A DNA stretch of 24,972 nucleotides from Paludibacteraceae bacterium (GTDB taxonomy: Bacteria; Bacteroidota; Bacteroidia; Bacteroidales; Paludibacteraceae): contig JAEDNI010000026.1 of assembly GCA_016302585.1 (NCBI GenBank), positions 1 to 24,972 of the forward strand. Direction: 5' to 3'. Below are positions 8,680 to 16,416 of the stretch, in pieces. Each line of letters begins with the position of its first letter. Within the stretch, counting starts at the first letter, position 1. A program made the translations under genes and the position numbers. Below the pieces are notes generated by a model. The model was not told the DNA's origin, did not search any database, and saw only the letters and a list, made by a program, of their open reading frames with translations.

Positions 8680-8983
8680 CTTCGCCGCCGGTGAAGGTCA
8701 ACGGAAGGGTACTGCCTTTGACAGGACCACCTATCGGCTCTATGGTACCGAACTTCTGCTCGTATTGAGCGATGTTATTCTGCAGCGCACCCAGAATCTT
8801 CTTTGCCTGATCCGGCGTTACTACTACGCGCGCTACCACATTTGCCTGCTGAATACCCGGCATAATTTGTGCGAAATCCAATACAAACTCCGTAGGAGTA
8901 TGCGCGATCAGCGCTAAGTTTGCAAATACACCTTGCGCCTTATCTTGCGCAATGTTAATCGATAATTGTTTCTGTTCTGCCAT
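8675..8983 (-). CDS. DUF3467 family protein
   Basis: This is a 102-residue soluble protein with no signal peptide or membrane segment. The sequence (LALIAHTPTEFVLDF near 23-37, RVVVTPDQAKKIL near 52-64, a short Gly/Thr-rich C terminus) fits DUF3467, a small family common in Bacteroidota with no established function that I know of. The length is normal for the family. It precedes the nucleoside phosphorylase by 34 bases and may be co-transcribed with it. Upstream lies a structured 110-base region (9002-9109) that would form its leader if the promoter is further upstream; I see no TAnnTTTG box in the spacer. Confidence 0.85.
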   Translation of the reverse strand: MAEQKQLSINIAQDKAQGVFANLALIAHTPTEFVLDFAQIMPGIQQANVVARVVVTPDQAKKILGALQNNIAQYEQKFGTIEPIGGPVKGSTLPLTFTGGEA

Positions 8984-9001
8984 TCGCGTGTGGCTATCCT
9001 C

Positions 9002-9109
9002 GTACGTGTACCAAAACTCCGTTTTAGTAGTAAGTACTCGGATGCACCCGCTCTTAACTCGGACTCACGAAGTCCTCGTTAGGGGATGCCCTCTAAGCCA
9101 CTCGAGAGG
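9002..9109 (-). ncRNA. Candidate structured RNA leader of unknown type
   Basis: The region folds into several hairpins. A central one nests GGACU/AGUCC (9075-9071 with 9065-9061) inside UAAC/GUUA and then inside GCAUCC/GGGUGC (9089-9084 with 9049-9044). The last helix needs a U-G wobble that exists only in minus-strand RNA, which favours transcription toward the DUF3467 gene. Two more hairpins flank it: CCUCU/AGAGG (9109-9105 with 9094-9090) and AAAAC/GUUUU (9025-9021 with 9017-9013). It is not a tRNA and I could not match it to a riboswitch I know. It may instead be a repeat element. Confidence 0.4.
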
Positions 9110-9123
9110 TTTTAATTATAATT

Positions 9124-9158
9124 AAACTTTAAACTCTAAACTTTAAACTTTCAACTTT
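9124..9158. repeat. Heptamer tandem repeat, five units
   Basis: Five 7-bp units run AAACTTT, AAACTCT, AAACTTT, AAACTTT, CAACTTT, 35 bases in all. They lie 4 bases downstream of the stop codon of the GT2 gene. The length and unit number match the array at 8645-8679. Confidence 0.7.
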
Positions 9159-9162
9159 TAAA

Positions 9163-10377
9163 CTACCATTTATATTGCTTTTTCAACGGTACCGCCAACA
9201 TCCAGAGGTTCACCAGAGGTAAAGCAATATCAAACCATAGTACACTCATCATACTGAAGCGTCTCAACCCCATTCGACGTGCCGACACATTGATGATCGT
9301 CGTTTGAATAATCCATCGCAAAAGGAATAAGCCTAATGCCACAGCCGGTACCAGGAAACCCGGATTTAACCAATCAATCGTTCCTGTCTTCAGCAACTGC
9401 CATCCGTATCCTACCAGTATCAACAGCACCGCTGCATAGAACAGCCCACGAGTCATCGGCTCTACACCCAAACGCCACTTTGTACTTGTCTTATAAGCCG
9501 GCGAAACCGATAGATGTCTGCGTTTCTGCTGCCACCACTCTTTCATCGTCTGTTTCGCTGTGGACCAGGTATAACTCTCTCTACTCAGCACAACGGCCGT
9601 ATTCGAACGCGTCGCTACATGATTCACAAACAAATCATCATCACCCGCCTTATTGGTCATAAGATGCGAGAATCCGCCCGATTCAAAGAACAAACGCTTG
9701 CGATAAGCTAAGTTACGCCCCACGCCCATATACGGATGTCCGCACAACGCGGCGCCTAAATAGTGCAATCCGTTGAACAGGGTGTCGAACCGTACTAATC
9801 GGTTAATATGCCCTCTGTCCTCAAAATACGGACTGAAGCCTAACACGATATCCTTTGCTCCTTGTCCGTCTCCAAAACCCTTCATCATCTCGCGAATCCA
9901 ACTGCTACTCTCCGGCACACAATCCGCATCGGTTAACAACAGGTATTCGTACTGAGCAGCTTTAGCGGCCAGGGTAATGGCTAATTTCTTCGTCGAACCC
10001 ACCCGTGCTTCATGCGGCACAAACGTCATCTTTAATCGCGGATCACGATGCATATACTGCTCTACTACGTCGCGCGTCGAGTCCTCCGAACCATCATCCA
10101 CCACGATCACCTCGTACGTCGGATAGTCCTGCGTCAACAAGGCCTGCAGATAATTCGAGAGGTTCACGCATTCATTATGTGCCGCTAAAATCACCGATAT
10201 ACCCGGCCACTCTTGCGGTTCTGCCTCCTGACCCTTGGCTTTCGCCTTCTTATCCTTGCGCATCCGTCTTGCCGGAGCGGCCAGATAACGGCTGTACCAA
10301 TAGAGTTGAATCAAGAACAGCGCACATACTACACCCAGCGCGATCCAATCCATCGTATTAAAACTACCTAAATCCAA
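9163..10377 (-). CDS. Membrane glycosyltransferase, family 2
   Basis: This 404-residue inner-membrane protein has a transmembrane segment at about 10-28, a GT-A catalytic domain at about 58-290 and three or so C-terminal membrane segments (311-327, 340-357, 372-396). Family motifs are SVILAAHNE at 61-69, VVDDGSEDST at 92-101, the DAD metal site at 150-152, GDDDLF at 245-250 with the catalytic acid, and QQKRRH at 283-288. It resembles processive or polysaccharide-type GT2 enzymes, but donor and acceptor cannot be told. A TTG start at 10377 is used here because a GAGGAGAG purine tract lies at the right distance; an ATG at 10353 would remove 8 residues. It follows the PCMD-type gene by 25 bases and is probably in the same operon. 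Confidence 0.88.
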   Translation of the reverse strand: MDLGSFNTMDWIALGVVCALFLIQLYWYSRYLAAPARRMRKDKKAKAKGQEAEPQEWPGISVILAAHNECVNLSNYLQALLTQDYPTYEVIVVDDGSEDSTRDVVEQYMHRDPRLKMTFVPHEARVGSTKKLAITLAAKAAQYEYLLLTDADCVPESSSWIREMMKGFGDGQGAKDIVLGFSPYFEDRGHINRLVRFDTLFNGLHYLGAALCGHPYMGVGRNLAYRKRLFFESGGFSHLMTNKAGDDDLFVNHVATRSNTAVVLSRESYTWSTAKQTMKEWWQQKRRHLSVSPAYKTSTKWRLGVEPMTRGLFYAAVLLILVGYGWQLLKTGTIDWLNPGFLVPAVALGLFLLRWIIQTTIINVSARRMGLRRFSMMSVLWFDIALPLVNLWMLAVPLKKQYKW

Positions 10378-10402
10378 TTTTCTCTCTCCTCTCTACCATT
10401 CC

Positions 10403-11494
10403 TTAGCGCACTACCTTGATCTTATAGGTATGCGTCGAACTGCCGTCCTCTGCCTTCACGGTAATCTCCCACGGTTTACCATTCACCTGACCGGGCGCCA
10501 CACTCATCTCTTGCTTATCCAATTTACGTCCATTGAACTGCGCCGTTTGACCCTTGATATTCGTTAACGAACCAATACCGCGGAAACCGGCGAACGTAAA
10601 GTCCGAACGGTTGTCTTTCTTATCGATTCGATAGATCTGAACCGCCTCACTATCCGGATTGAACTCCGACCATACGATATTATCAATCGCTAACCGATCG
10701 ATGCGCGACGAATAAATCAACTCCACATCATCCACATAAATGGCATTGCCCGCATACAAACCGTAGTTCGCGCGGAAAGCCGGATAGTTACCCGCAGAGA
10801 AGATCACATTGCACATCGTCGGACGACCGTCATTCATATAGAAAATAGGCACTTTGATCCGTGTCCAGGTGCTGTACTTCGCACGCGCACGATACCATCC
10901 TTCCGCCACTTGCTTCGCCGGTTGGTCTGTACCGCATTCATTGCCATCGGTAGCCTGACGAATATCGCTCTCCTCGTTAATACGCTCGGTAGACGTACAT
11001 TTCTCTACTTTATTCTTGTACTGACTGCTCTTTGCCGTACCTTGCCACGAATAATACAACAAGTGAAAATCCTCATCGGTCGTATGATCACCCGTACGCT
11101 TAATCCAAACCGACATCGTATCCGGGCGGTATTTCCAAGCAATACCACCGTCCGTACCAGCCGTTGCACTCTTTATACTCAAGCCCTTCAAGTACTGCCA
11201 AGGTTGACCCAAGGTTGCGTAACCCGGACCTACCTCCGTAATACCGAATGCACCTACGGAACGATCAGCCACATACATACAATAACCTCCGTTACGACCG
11301 GGCTTCTGATACAGGAACGTGAATTTCAAACCCACTTGCGATATGTTCGATCCATGCCATGAAGCCGGCTGCAAATCGCCGTTATACGTCTCGGGCCAAC
11401 TCTCAAAATGATTGTTAGGTAACTGTTGCGCTACGGCAGAAAGCGCCGTAACTGCACCCAAGAAGATACCAATTATTATTTTTTTCTTTGTCAT
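10403..11494 (-). CDS. Secreted PCMD-type (putative carbohydrate metabolism domain) protein
   Basis: This 363-residue protein has a clear signal peptide (MTKKKIIIGIFLGA...AVAQ, about 1-23). The mature part begins with LPNNHFESW and contains a jelly-roll-like domain ending in YVDDVELIYSS (around 260-270), typical of the PCMD family of Bacteroidota. A beta-rich C-terminal region ends in THTYKIKVVR. The family is thought to bind or act on glycans, but no catalytic residues are known to me. The frame is open to a TTG at 11515, but that codon sits inside the promoter -7 box, so the ATG at 11494 is taken as the start, about 15 bases from the transcript start. The GT2 gene follows after 25 bases. 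Confidence 0.82.
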   Translation of the reverse strand: MTKKKIIIGIFLGAVTALSAVAQQLPNNHFESWPETYNGDLQPASWHGSNISQVGLKFTFLYQKPGRNGGYCMYVADRSVGAFGITEVGPGYATLGQPWQYLKGLSIKSATAGTDGGIAWKYRPDTMSVWIKRTGDHTTDEDFHLLYYSWQGTAKSSQYKNKVEKCTSTERINEESDIRQATDGNECGTDQPAKQVAEGWYRARAKYSTWTRIKVPIFYMNDGRPTMCNVIFSAGNYPAFRANYGLYAGNAIYVDDVELIYSSRIDRLAIDNIVWSEFNPDSEAVQIYRIDKKDNRSDFTFAGFRGIGSLTNIKGQTAQFNGRKLDKQEMSVAPGQVNGKPWEITVKAEDGSSTHTYKIKVVR

Positions 11495-11512
11495 ACGTAT
11501 TAAAAAACGCTG

Positions 11513-11543
11513 CAAAGATAGTGTTTTTTTTGCATATATGCAA
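11513..11543 (-). promoter_or_regulatory. Promoter of the PCMD-GT2 operon (left arm of divergent pair)
   Basis: On the minus strand a TTG (11543-11541) is followed after 20 bases by TATCTTTG (11520-11513). Its -33 box is one end of the palindrome TTGCATATATGCAA, whose other end serves the aroC promoter. The predicted leader is only about 12-15 bases. Confidence 0.85.
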
Positions 11544-11560
11544 ACTTTTTAGTAATTTTG
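11530..11560 (+). promoter_or_regulatory. Promoter of aroC (right arm of divergent pair)
   Basis: A TTG (11530-11532) is followed after 20 bases by TAATTTTG (11553-11560), a full -33/-7 match. The -33 box lies in the perfect 14-bp palindrome TTGCATATATGCAA (11530-11543), which also gives the -33 box of the opposite promoter. The two promoters therefore face apart from one shared element. Confidence 0.85.
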
Positions 11561-11587
11561 CAGCCGATTTATGCAAATATAGTACCT

Positions 11588-12538
11588 ATGGATGCGAATT
11601 CTTTTGGCGATAAATGGACCTTTACCAGCTTCGGCGAATCACATGGAGCTGCAGTAGGAGGCGTGCTGGACGGTGTTCCTGCCGGCATTTCTATCGATAT
11701 AGAAATGATTCGAGAAGAATTGGACCGGCGTGCAGGGAAAGGGGACATCGCTTACGGGTTACAGGTTACCGGAGTTTCCGCACGAGCAAAGAATGAACCC
11801 GACGAAGTCGAGTGGCTCTCGGGTGTTATCACCAAGGATCCATCCGGTGAACTCATCACCTTAGGTACACCGATTGCCTTTCTCATTCGTAATCGCGATG
11901 CGCGGCCGGAGGCTTACGAGGCCTTTAAGCACACCTATCGCGTCGGGCACGCCGATAAAACCTATGAAATCAAATACGGCATCCGCGATTGGCGGGGAGG
12001 AGGTAGAGCCTCTGCACGAGAGACCGCTTCGCGGGTGGTGGCCGGCGAGATAGCCAAACAGCAGTTAGCGGCCAAAGGAATTGATATTCATGCGCAACTC
12101 ATTCAAGTGGGGGAAGAAACCAACCCGAATGCCTTCCCTGCTTTGATAGAGCGAATCCAAAGCGAAGGAGATTCTATCGGAGGTGTTATCGAGTGCATTA
12201 TTCATGGTCTTCCGGCCGGAACAGGTGAACCCATCTTCCATAAACTGCAGGCTGAATTAGCCTTCGCCATTCTTAGCATCAATGCCTGTAAAGGCTTTGA
12301 ATACGGTACAGGCTTTGAGGGCGTCGGCAAAAAGGGAAGCGAGATCAATGCTGTTTCAGGCGGTCTTGCAGGCGGTATTTCCGACGGAACAGACATCGTC
12401 TTCCGCTGCGTTTTTAAACCTACTCCCTCTACACCCAAAGCCGGTGTGAAAGGTCGGCACGATGCTTGCGTCGCTGTACGTGCCGTACCGGTAGTAGAAG
12501 CAATGACGGCCTTGGCGCTCATCAATCTGATCGATTAA
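11588..12538 (+). CDS. aroC: Chorismate synthase, compact form
   Basis: This enzyme removes phosphate from 5-enolpyruvylshikimate-3-phosphate to make chorismate, using reduced FMN, at the end of the shikimate pathway. The 316-residue protein has FGESHG at 15-20 (catalytic His19), RVGHAD at 118-123 (catalytic His121), GRASARETASRV at 139-150 and GRHDACV at 289-295 (Asp292). It is shorter than the usual 350-360 residues. The segment that normally carries an N-H-(A/S)-G-G motif reads SEINAVSGGLAGG (251-263), and the loop before GRHD is cut to about KAGVK. The frame is open to a TTG at 11558, but that codon lies in the promoter -7 box, so the ATG at 11588 is the start. The polyprenyl synthase gene follows after 25 bases. 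Confidence 0.93.
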   Translation: MDANSFGDKWTFTSFGESHGAAVGGVLDGVPAGISIDIEMIREELDRRAGKGDIAYGLQVTGVSARAKNEPDEVEWLSGVITKDPSGELITLGTPIAFLIRNRDARPEAYEAFKHTYRVGHADKTYEIKYGIRDWRGGGRASARETASRVVAGEIAKQQLAAKGIDIHAQLIQVGEETNPNAFPALIERIQSEGDSIGGVIECIIHGLPAGTGEPIFHKLQAELAFAILSINACKGFEYGTGFEGVGKKGSEINAVSGGLAGGISDGTDIVFRCVFKPTPSTPKAGVKGRHDACVAVRAVPVVEAMTALALINLID

Positions 12539-12563
12539 TTCAGGTAGAAAAATTGACACTATT

Positions 12564-13562
12564 ATGGTAAATATCTTATCCGACATTCGCCAACCCATCG
12601 CTGAGGCATGGAAGCAATATGAGCGACTCATGGAGCAAAGTCTGCGTGCAGATAACAAACTGCAGCAGGAGGTGCTTCGTTATGTAGGCGCACGTCGCGG
12701 CAAACAGTTGCGCCCGCTACTTGTACTGCTCAGCGCACAGTTATGCAATCCGGTTACCGATAAGACGCTTCGCTCGGCCGTTGCACTGGAATTGCTGCAC
12801 ACAGCGAGTCTCGTGCATGACGATGTAGTGGATAGTTCCGATACGCGCAGAGGCGCCGCAGCTGTACATGTGAAATGGAATAATAAAGTAGCGGTTCTCA
12901 TTGGCGATTATATGCTCGCGAAAGTGATCGGACTGACGGCAGAAGTGCGTAACATCCGTATCCTGGAAATCGTTGCTAATCTCGGTAAGAGTCTCTCTTC
13001 CGGCGAGATGGTACAACTGCACGTCGGCCAATCGATGTGGATTGATGAGGAACGCTATTTCCAAGTCATTGAGCAAAAGACCGCACAACTCTTCCAGGCT
13101 TGCGCAGAAGCAGGAGCAGAGTCAGCCGGCTGTACACCGCGTCAACGCGCTGCGTTACGCGACTACGGACGATTCTTAGGGATCTGTTTCCAGATTAAAG
13201 ACGATATCTTCGATTATAGCGATTTGGAGGAAATCGGCAAACCTACCATGAGTGACCTGCAGGACGGCAAGGTCACCTTACCACTCATCGAAGCCCTGCG
13301 TCGTGCACCGAAGGATGAGGCAGAAGAGATCCGGATGAAAGGAGAGCAATTGGTGGCAGACGGCTATTCGCCGGAGGACCGCAAGCGTGTGCTCGAAGAG
13401 ATCAAAGCTTTTGTCATTCGTTTCCACGGCGACGAATATGCCGTACAACGCATGTTAGAGTATAAAAAACAAGCCACAGAAGCCTTATCGGTCTTCCGTG
13501 ACTGTGATGAAAAAAAGAGTCTTACCTCCTTACTCGACTACGCCATCAATCGCGTTCAATAG
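12564..13562 (+). CDS. Polyprenyl diphosphate synthase (trans, long chain)
   Basis: This 332-residue soluble enzyme condenses isopentenyl diphosphate onto an allylic diphosphate to build the isoprenoid tail of menaquinone. Motifs are GKQLRP at 46-51, the first Asp-rich motif DDVVD at 86-90, QKT at 171-173, and the second Asp-rich motif DDIFD at 213-217 followed by GKPTMSDLQDGKVTLP. The small residues just before the first motif (TASLVHDD) fit an enzyme making a long chain such as octaprenyl, but chain length is inferred. It is probably co-transcribed with aroC. That pairing makes sense because chorismate is also the menaquinone head-group precursor. Its 3' end overlaps the converging sufD gene by 33 bases. 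Confidence 0.92.
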   Translation: MVNILSDIRQPIAEAWKQYERLMEQSLRADNKLQQEVLRYVGARRGKQLRPLLVLLSAQLCNPVTDKTLRSAVALELLHTASLVHDDVVDSSDTRRGAAAVHVKWNNKVAVLIGDYMLAKVIGLTAEVRNIRILEIVANLGKSLSSGEMVQLHVGQSMWIDEERYFQVIEQKTAQLFQACAEAGAESAGCTPRQRAALRDYGRFLGICFQIKDDIFDYSDLEEIGKPTMSDLQDGKVTLPLIEALRRAPKDEAEEIRMKGEQLVADGYSPEDRKRVLEEIKAFVIRFHGDEYAVQRMLEYKKQATEALSVFRDCDEKKSLTSLLDYAINRVQ

Positions 13563-14156
13563 ACGCTCTCGGATATCTGAATACGAATCACCAATCGAAT
13601 CTACGATCTCTCGCATAAACGCGCCGACCAACAGTTGGCGCGCTTTTTGTTTGCTGATACCGCGCTGCTGCATGTAGAAGAGCGCCGACTCGTCCAATTG
13701 ACCGGTAGAAGCACCGTGAGTCGCTTGTACATCATCCGCATAGATCTCCAACTGCGGTTGGGTACGCATCTCAGCATTCTCCGATAGCAAGAGGTTGCGA
13801 TTCGTCTGATGCGCCTCCACCTGTTGCGCTTCGGGAGCAATCTTCAAGTCGCCAATGAAATGTCCGCGAGCATGGTCATCCAACACGAACTTGATCAACT
13901 GATTCGAGGTGCCGCCTCCTACGGCATGCGTCACATGCGTCTCGGCTATCACCTTCTCCTCTCCATGTAAGTGCTCCAGACCATAGATCTCCGTTTTGCA
14001 ACCTTCCTCCAATTGATTGACCGCTATAGAAAACGGCGCATTAATCACATGAATTTTAACATGCGAACCTGCTTCCTGGTCAATCCGGAGATTGACTTCT
14101 TCGTTGACGAAGACGCGCTCGAAGACCTCGCCCTTATGCAATACCATCGTATCCAT
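13530..14156 (-). CDS. sufD: SufD-like Fe-S cluster scaffold protein, short form
   Basis: SufD works with SufB and the ATPase SufC to assemble Fe-S clusters in the cytoplasm. This protein has 208 residues, about half the usual 430-450. It retains part of the beta-helix core (TEIYGLEHLHGEEK near 55-68, NRNLLLSENAEM near 119-130) and the C-terminal helical domain with the conserved DDVQATHGASTGQLDESALF (141-160), including His147, and YMQQRGISKQKAR. The N-terminal region of normal SufD is missing. It begins inside the end of sufC (23-base overlap), so translation is coupled. No sufB or sufS is in the window. The frame appears intact, so it could be a reduced working form rather than a pseudogene. 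Confidence 0.85.
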   Translation of the reverse strand: MDTMVLHKGEVFERVFVNEEVNLRIDQEAGSHVKIHVINAPFSIAVNQLEEGCKTEIYGLEHLHGEEKVIAETHVTHAVGGGTSNQLIKFVLDDHARGHFIGDLKIAPEAQQVEAHQTNRNLLLSENAEMRTQPQLEIYADDVQATHGASTGQLDESALFYMQQRGISKQKARQLLVGAFMREIVDSIGDSYSDIRERLLNAIDGVVE

Positions 14157-14880
14157 GTTCTTCGAGTTCCAGCGCCAGTGTTTTATCTCCGGTCTTGATG
14201 ATCTTCCCGTCGGCTAACACATGTACAAAATCAGGCACGATATAATCCAGCAGACGCTGATAGTGGGTAATGACAATAGAGGCATTCTCGGGTGTCTTCA
14301 AACGATTAACTCCTTCCGCTACGATACGCAGGGCATCGATATCCAAACCGCTGTCCGTCTCATCCAATATCGACAAACAGGGCTCTAACATCGCCATCTG
14401 GAAGATCTCGTTTTTCTTCTTCTCGCCTCCGGAGAAACCTTCGTTCACCGATCGGTTATTTAACTTATCCGGTAACTCCAGCAGTTTCTTCTTCTCGCGC
14501 ATCAAGCCCAGAAACTCCTTCGCGGAAATAGGTTCTTTTCCCTCATATGCGCGCTTCTCATTAAGCGCCGTGCGCATGAAATTCGTCATACTCACGCCGG
14601 GGATCTCAACGGGATATTGGAAACTGAGGAACACACCCGCACGGGCACGCACCTCCGGCTCCATCGCCAACAGGTTCTCTCCGCGCAGAAGCACTTCTCC
14701 TGCCGTCACTTCATACGCCGGACTACCAGTCAAAACCGCCGATAAGGTCGACTTACCCGCACCATTCGGACCCATGATAGCATGCACCTCGCCTTCATGA
14801 ATGACGAGGTTCACTCCCTTCAATATCTCTTTGCCCCCGATCGAGGCATGCAGATCTTTTATCTCAAGTAGCGTTTTCAT
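14134..14880 (-). CDS. sufC: SufC Fe-S cluster assembly ATPase
   Basis: This 248-residue ABC-type ATPase drives the SufBCD scaffold. It shows Walker A GPNGAGKST (37-45), a Q-loop in FLSFQYPVEIPGVS (84-97), the SufC-type signature FSGGEKKKNE (149-158), Walker B LSILDETDSGLD and the switch His in VITHYQRLLDY. The start is taken at the ATG at 14880, preceded by AAAAGGA. An in-frame ATG at 14901 would add 7 residues and overlaps the stop codon of the upstream barrel gene as TAATG, so coupled initiation there is also possible. sufD overlaps its 3' end. Confidence 0.93.
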   Translation of the reverse strand: MKTLLEIKDLHASIGGKEILKGVNLVIHEGEVHAIMGPNGAGKSTLSAVLTGSPAYEVTAGEVLLRGENLLAMEPEVRARAGVFLSFQYPVEIPGVSMTNFMRTALNEKRAYEGKEPISAKEFLGLMREKKKLLELPDKLNNRSVNEGFSGGEKKKNEIFQMAMLEPCLSILDETDSGLDIDALRIVAEGVNRLKTPENASIVITHYQRLLDYIVPDFVHVLADGKIIKTGDKTLALELEEHGYDGIA

Positions 14881-14900
14881 TCCTTTTCTCACAGAATACA

Positions 14901-16337
14901 TTAGAAATTATACTTGGTCATCAATTGCACGCGATGGTTTGTAACCCAGTGAAGGTCTTGCTGTGCTATTCCGCGGAGGTCCAATGTACCTCCCTTGCCG
15001 TATTGCACCGAGGTTACCTCATACTCCAACCCCACTTGGAACTGGCCCACGGTATAAAGCAACGTAGGCGAAAGACGCCACATACGGATCATATTATTAG
15101 GACGCGGCGTGAAAATATTATCCGGCTTGCCATCACTGTTGCCATCGTACAAATCCTCTTTTGTCCCAAGGTTTTGGATATATCCGGCGAACAGAATACC
15201 TTGCAGTTTTTGCGGATGTTTCTCCTCTTGTTTGCCTACCTTGCCTCCATAGACCATACTAATCCATGACGAAGAATTACGCAGCGGAGTATATTCCCAC
15301 GAGCCATCGGCATTTTTGGCCTTCACACCATAACCGCTATTGAGGTTCATATGCTCACCTGCCTCCGCAAAGATAGTCTTTGCCTTGATGGAAAACTCGC
15401 CCTTCTTATACTGCAGATAGAGGAAGGGGGAGGCTGTGGTCAGACGGTCTTTGACTGTAACCATGATCGTATCTCCGGGAGGCGGCACCGTTTTACCCAG
15501 ATTGCGGGGTTTAATGCTCAGCACATCAGCTCCCACTCGCATCAAGAAGCCCTTGTGATGCACGCTCAAACCCAAATAGGCTTCCGGCGTCTTGCCATAC
15601 AGCATATAGTCGGCCGACTGCGCATATGGACCGGTGGACAAGTACTGCATTTGCCAGATACCAGCGGCCGTCAAAGTGATATATTTGCCCAAGCGCGCAT
15701 CCATCTTCACCATCGGAGAACGGTTGAAGGGACCAAAAGGCGCACCGGAGGCAAGAGATATAACATCGCTTACATCAGCTGCCATCGGGTGCCATGCCTG
15801 ACCAAGCGTCAGATCAACACGGGCATAGTCCTTACCACCTGACATAGGCAGGCTATCCCATCCCAATGTCACATATGCCTGACGAAGCCGAAACTGCGCT
15901 ACGCCACTAACCGCGTGAGCTCCGGTGAAGGAGACGGTTGAACCCGATTTAGTACTTAATCCGGCATAAAAATCCGCCTCAATTTTTCCGGAAAACTCCG
16001 TTCCACGCCATTTATACCCCACGATATTCAGTCCGACACGGGTCGTAAGACTCAGGAAACGGAAGGTACTTACCGCATTGAGATCTTCGCGAAGTGCAGG
16101 GTCGTCAGTATTCCAGACCTGGTCACGAGGCTGATAGTTATACAGGTCACCTGTTCCGGAAATCGATTCACGGCTGTCATACGTGAAGTAGTTACGAATA
16201 AATCCGTAGGGTTTAAAATGTTGCTTAAGGTGTGACTTTACCACCTCTTTTTTCTGCTGCTTCGTCGCCGTCTCTTGCGCCATGACAGACGCAGAGAGCA
16301 GCGAGAAAAGCAAGTATATGGATATGATACGTTTCAT
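14901..16337 (-). CDS. Outer-membrane beta-barrel (porin-like) protein
   Basis: This 478-residue protein has a signal peptide (about 1-20, ending SVMAQ). The mature part is made of alternating amphipathic strands rich in Tyr, Trp and Gly, and it ends in MTKYNF with a C-terminal Phe, as outer-membrane barrels do. Examples of strands are TRVGLNIVGYKW, RLRQAYVTLGWD and FQVGLEYEVTSVQYG. It resembles a Bacteroidota group of porin-like proteins of unknown substrate; I cannot name a symbol. It has its own promoter (16417-16447) with a leader of about 70 bases. Its stop codon overlaps a possible sufC start as TAATG, so it appears to head a barrel-sufC-sufD operon, which is an odd grouping. Confidence 0.8.
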   Translation of the reverse strand: MKRIISIYLLFSLLSASVMAQETATKQQKKEVVKSHLKQHFKPYGFIRNYFTYDSRESISGTGDLYNYQPRDQVWNTDDPALREDLNAVSTFRFLSLTTRVGLNIVGYKWRGTEFSGKIEADFYAGLSTKSGSTVSFTGAHAVSGVAQFRLRQAYVTLGWDSLPMSGGKDYARVDLTLGQAWHPMAADVSDVISLASGAPFGPFNRSPMVKMDARLGKYITLTAAGIWQMQYLSTGPYAQSADYMLYGKTPEAYLGLSVHHKGFLMRVGADVLSIKPRNLGKTVPPPGDTIMVTVKDRLTTASPFLYLQYKKGEFSIKAKTIFAEAGEHMNLNSGYGVKAKNADGSWEYTPLRNSSSWISMVYGGKVGKQEEKHPQKLQGILFAGYIQNLGTKEDLYDGNSDGKPDNIFTPRPNNMIRMWRLSPTLLYTVGQFQVGLEYEVTSVQYGKGGTLDLRGIAQQDLHWVTNHRVQLMTKYNF

Positions 16338-16416
16338 ATTACTTGAAAACAGATACCCATGTCACGTTTCATGGATATACTGTTTTGATTGTTTATCAAT
16401 CTTGCCTTTCGGGCTG

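Noticed and set aside
9002..9109. The structured spacer considered as a tRNA or a hammerhead ribozyme.
   Set aside because: There is no T-loop GTTCGA-type motif and no acceptor/anticodon layout, and the CUGANGA and GAAA core of a hammerhead is missing.
8645..9158. Tandem short repeats considered as a CRISPR array.
   Set aside because: Units are only 7 bases with no spacers, and no cas gene is present.
13530..13562. The 33-base convergent overlap of sufD and the polyprenyl synthase, considered as a frameshift artefact.
   Set aside because: Both C termini look natural and both frames are open, so a short tail-to-tail overlap is the simpler reading.
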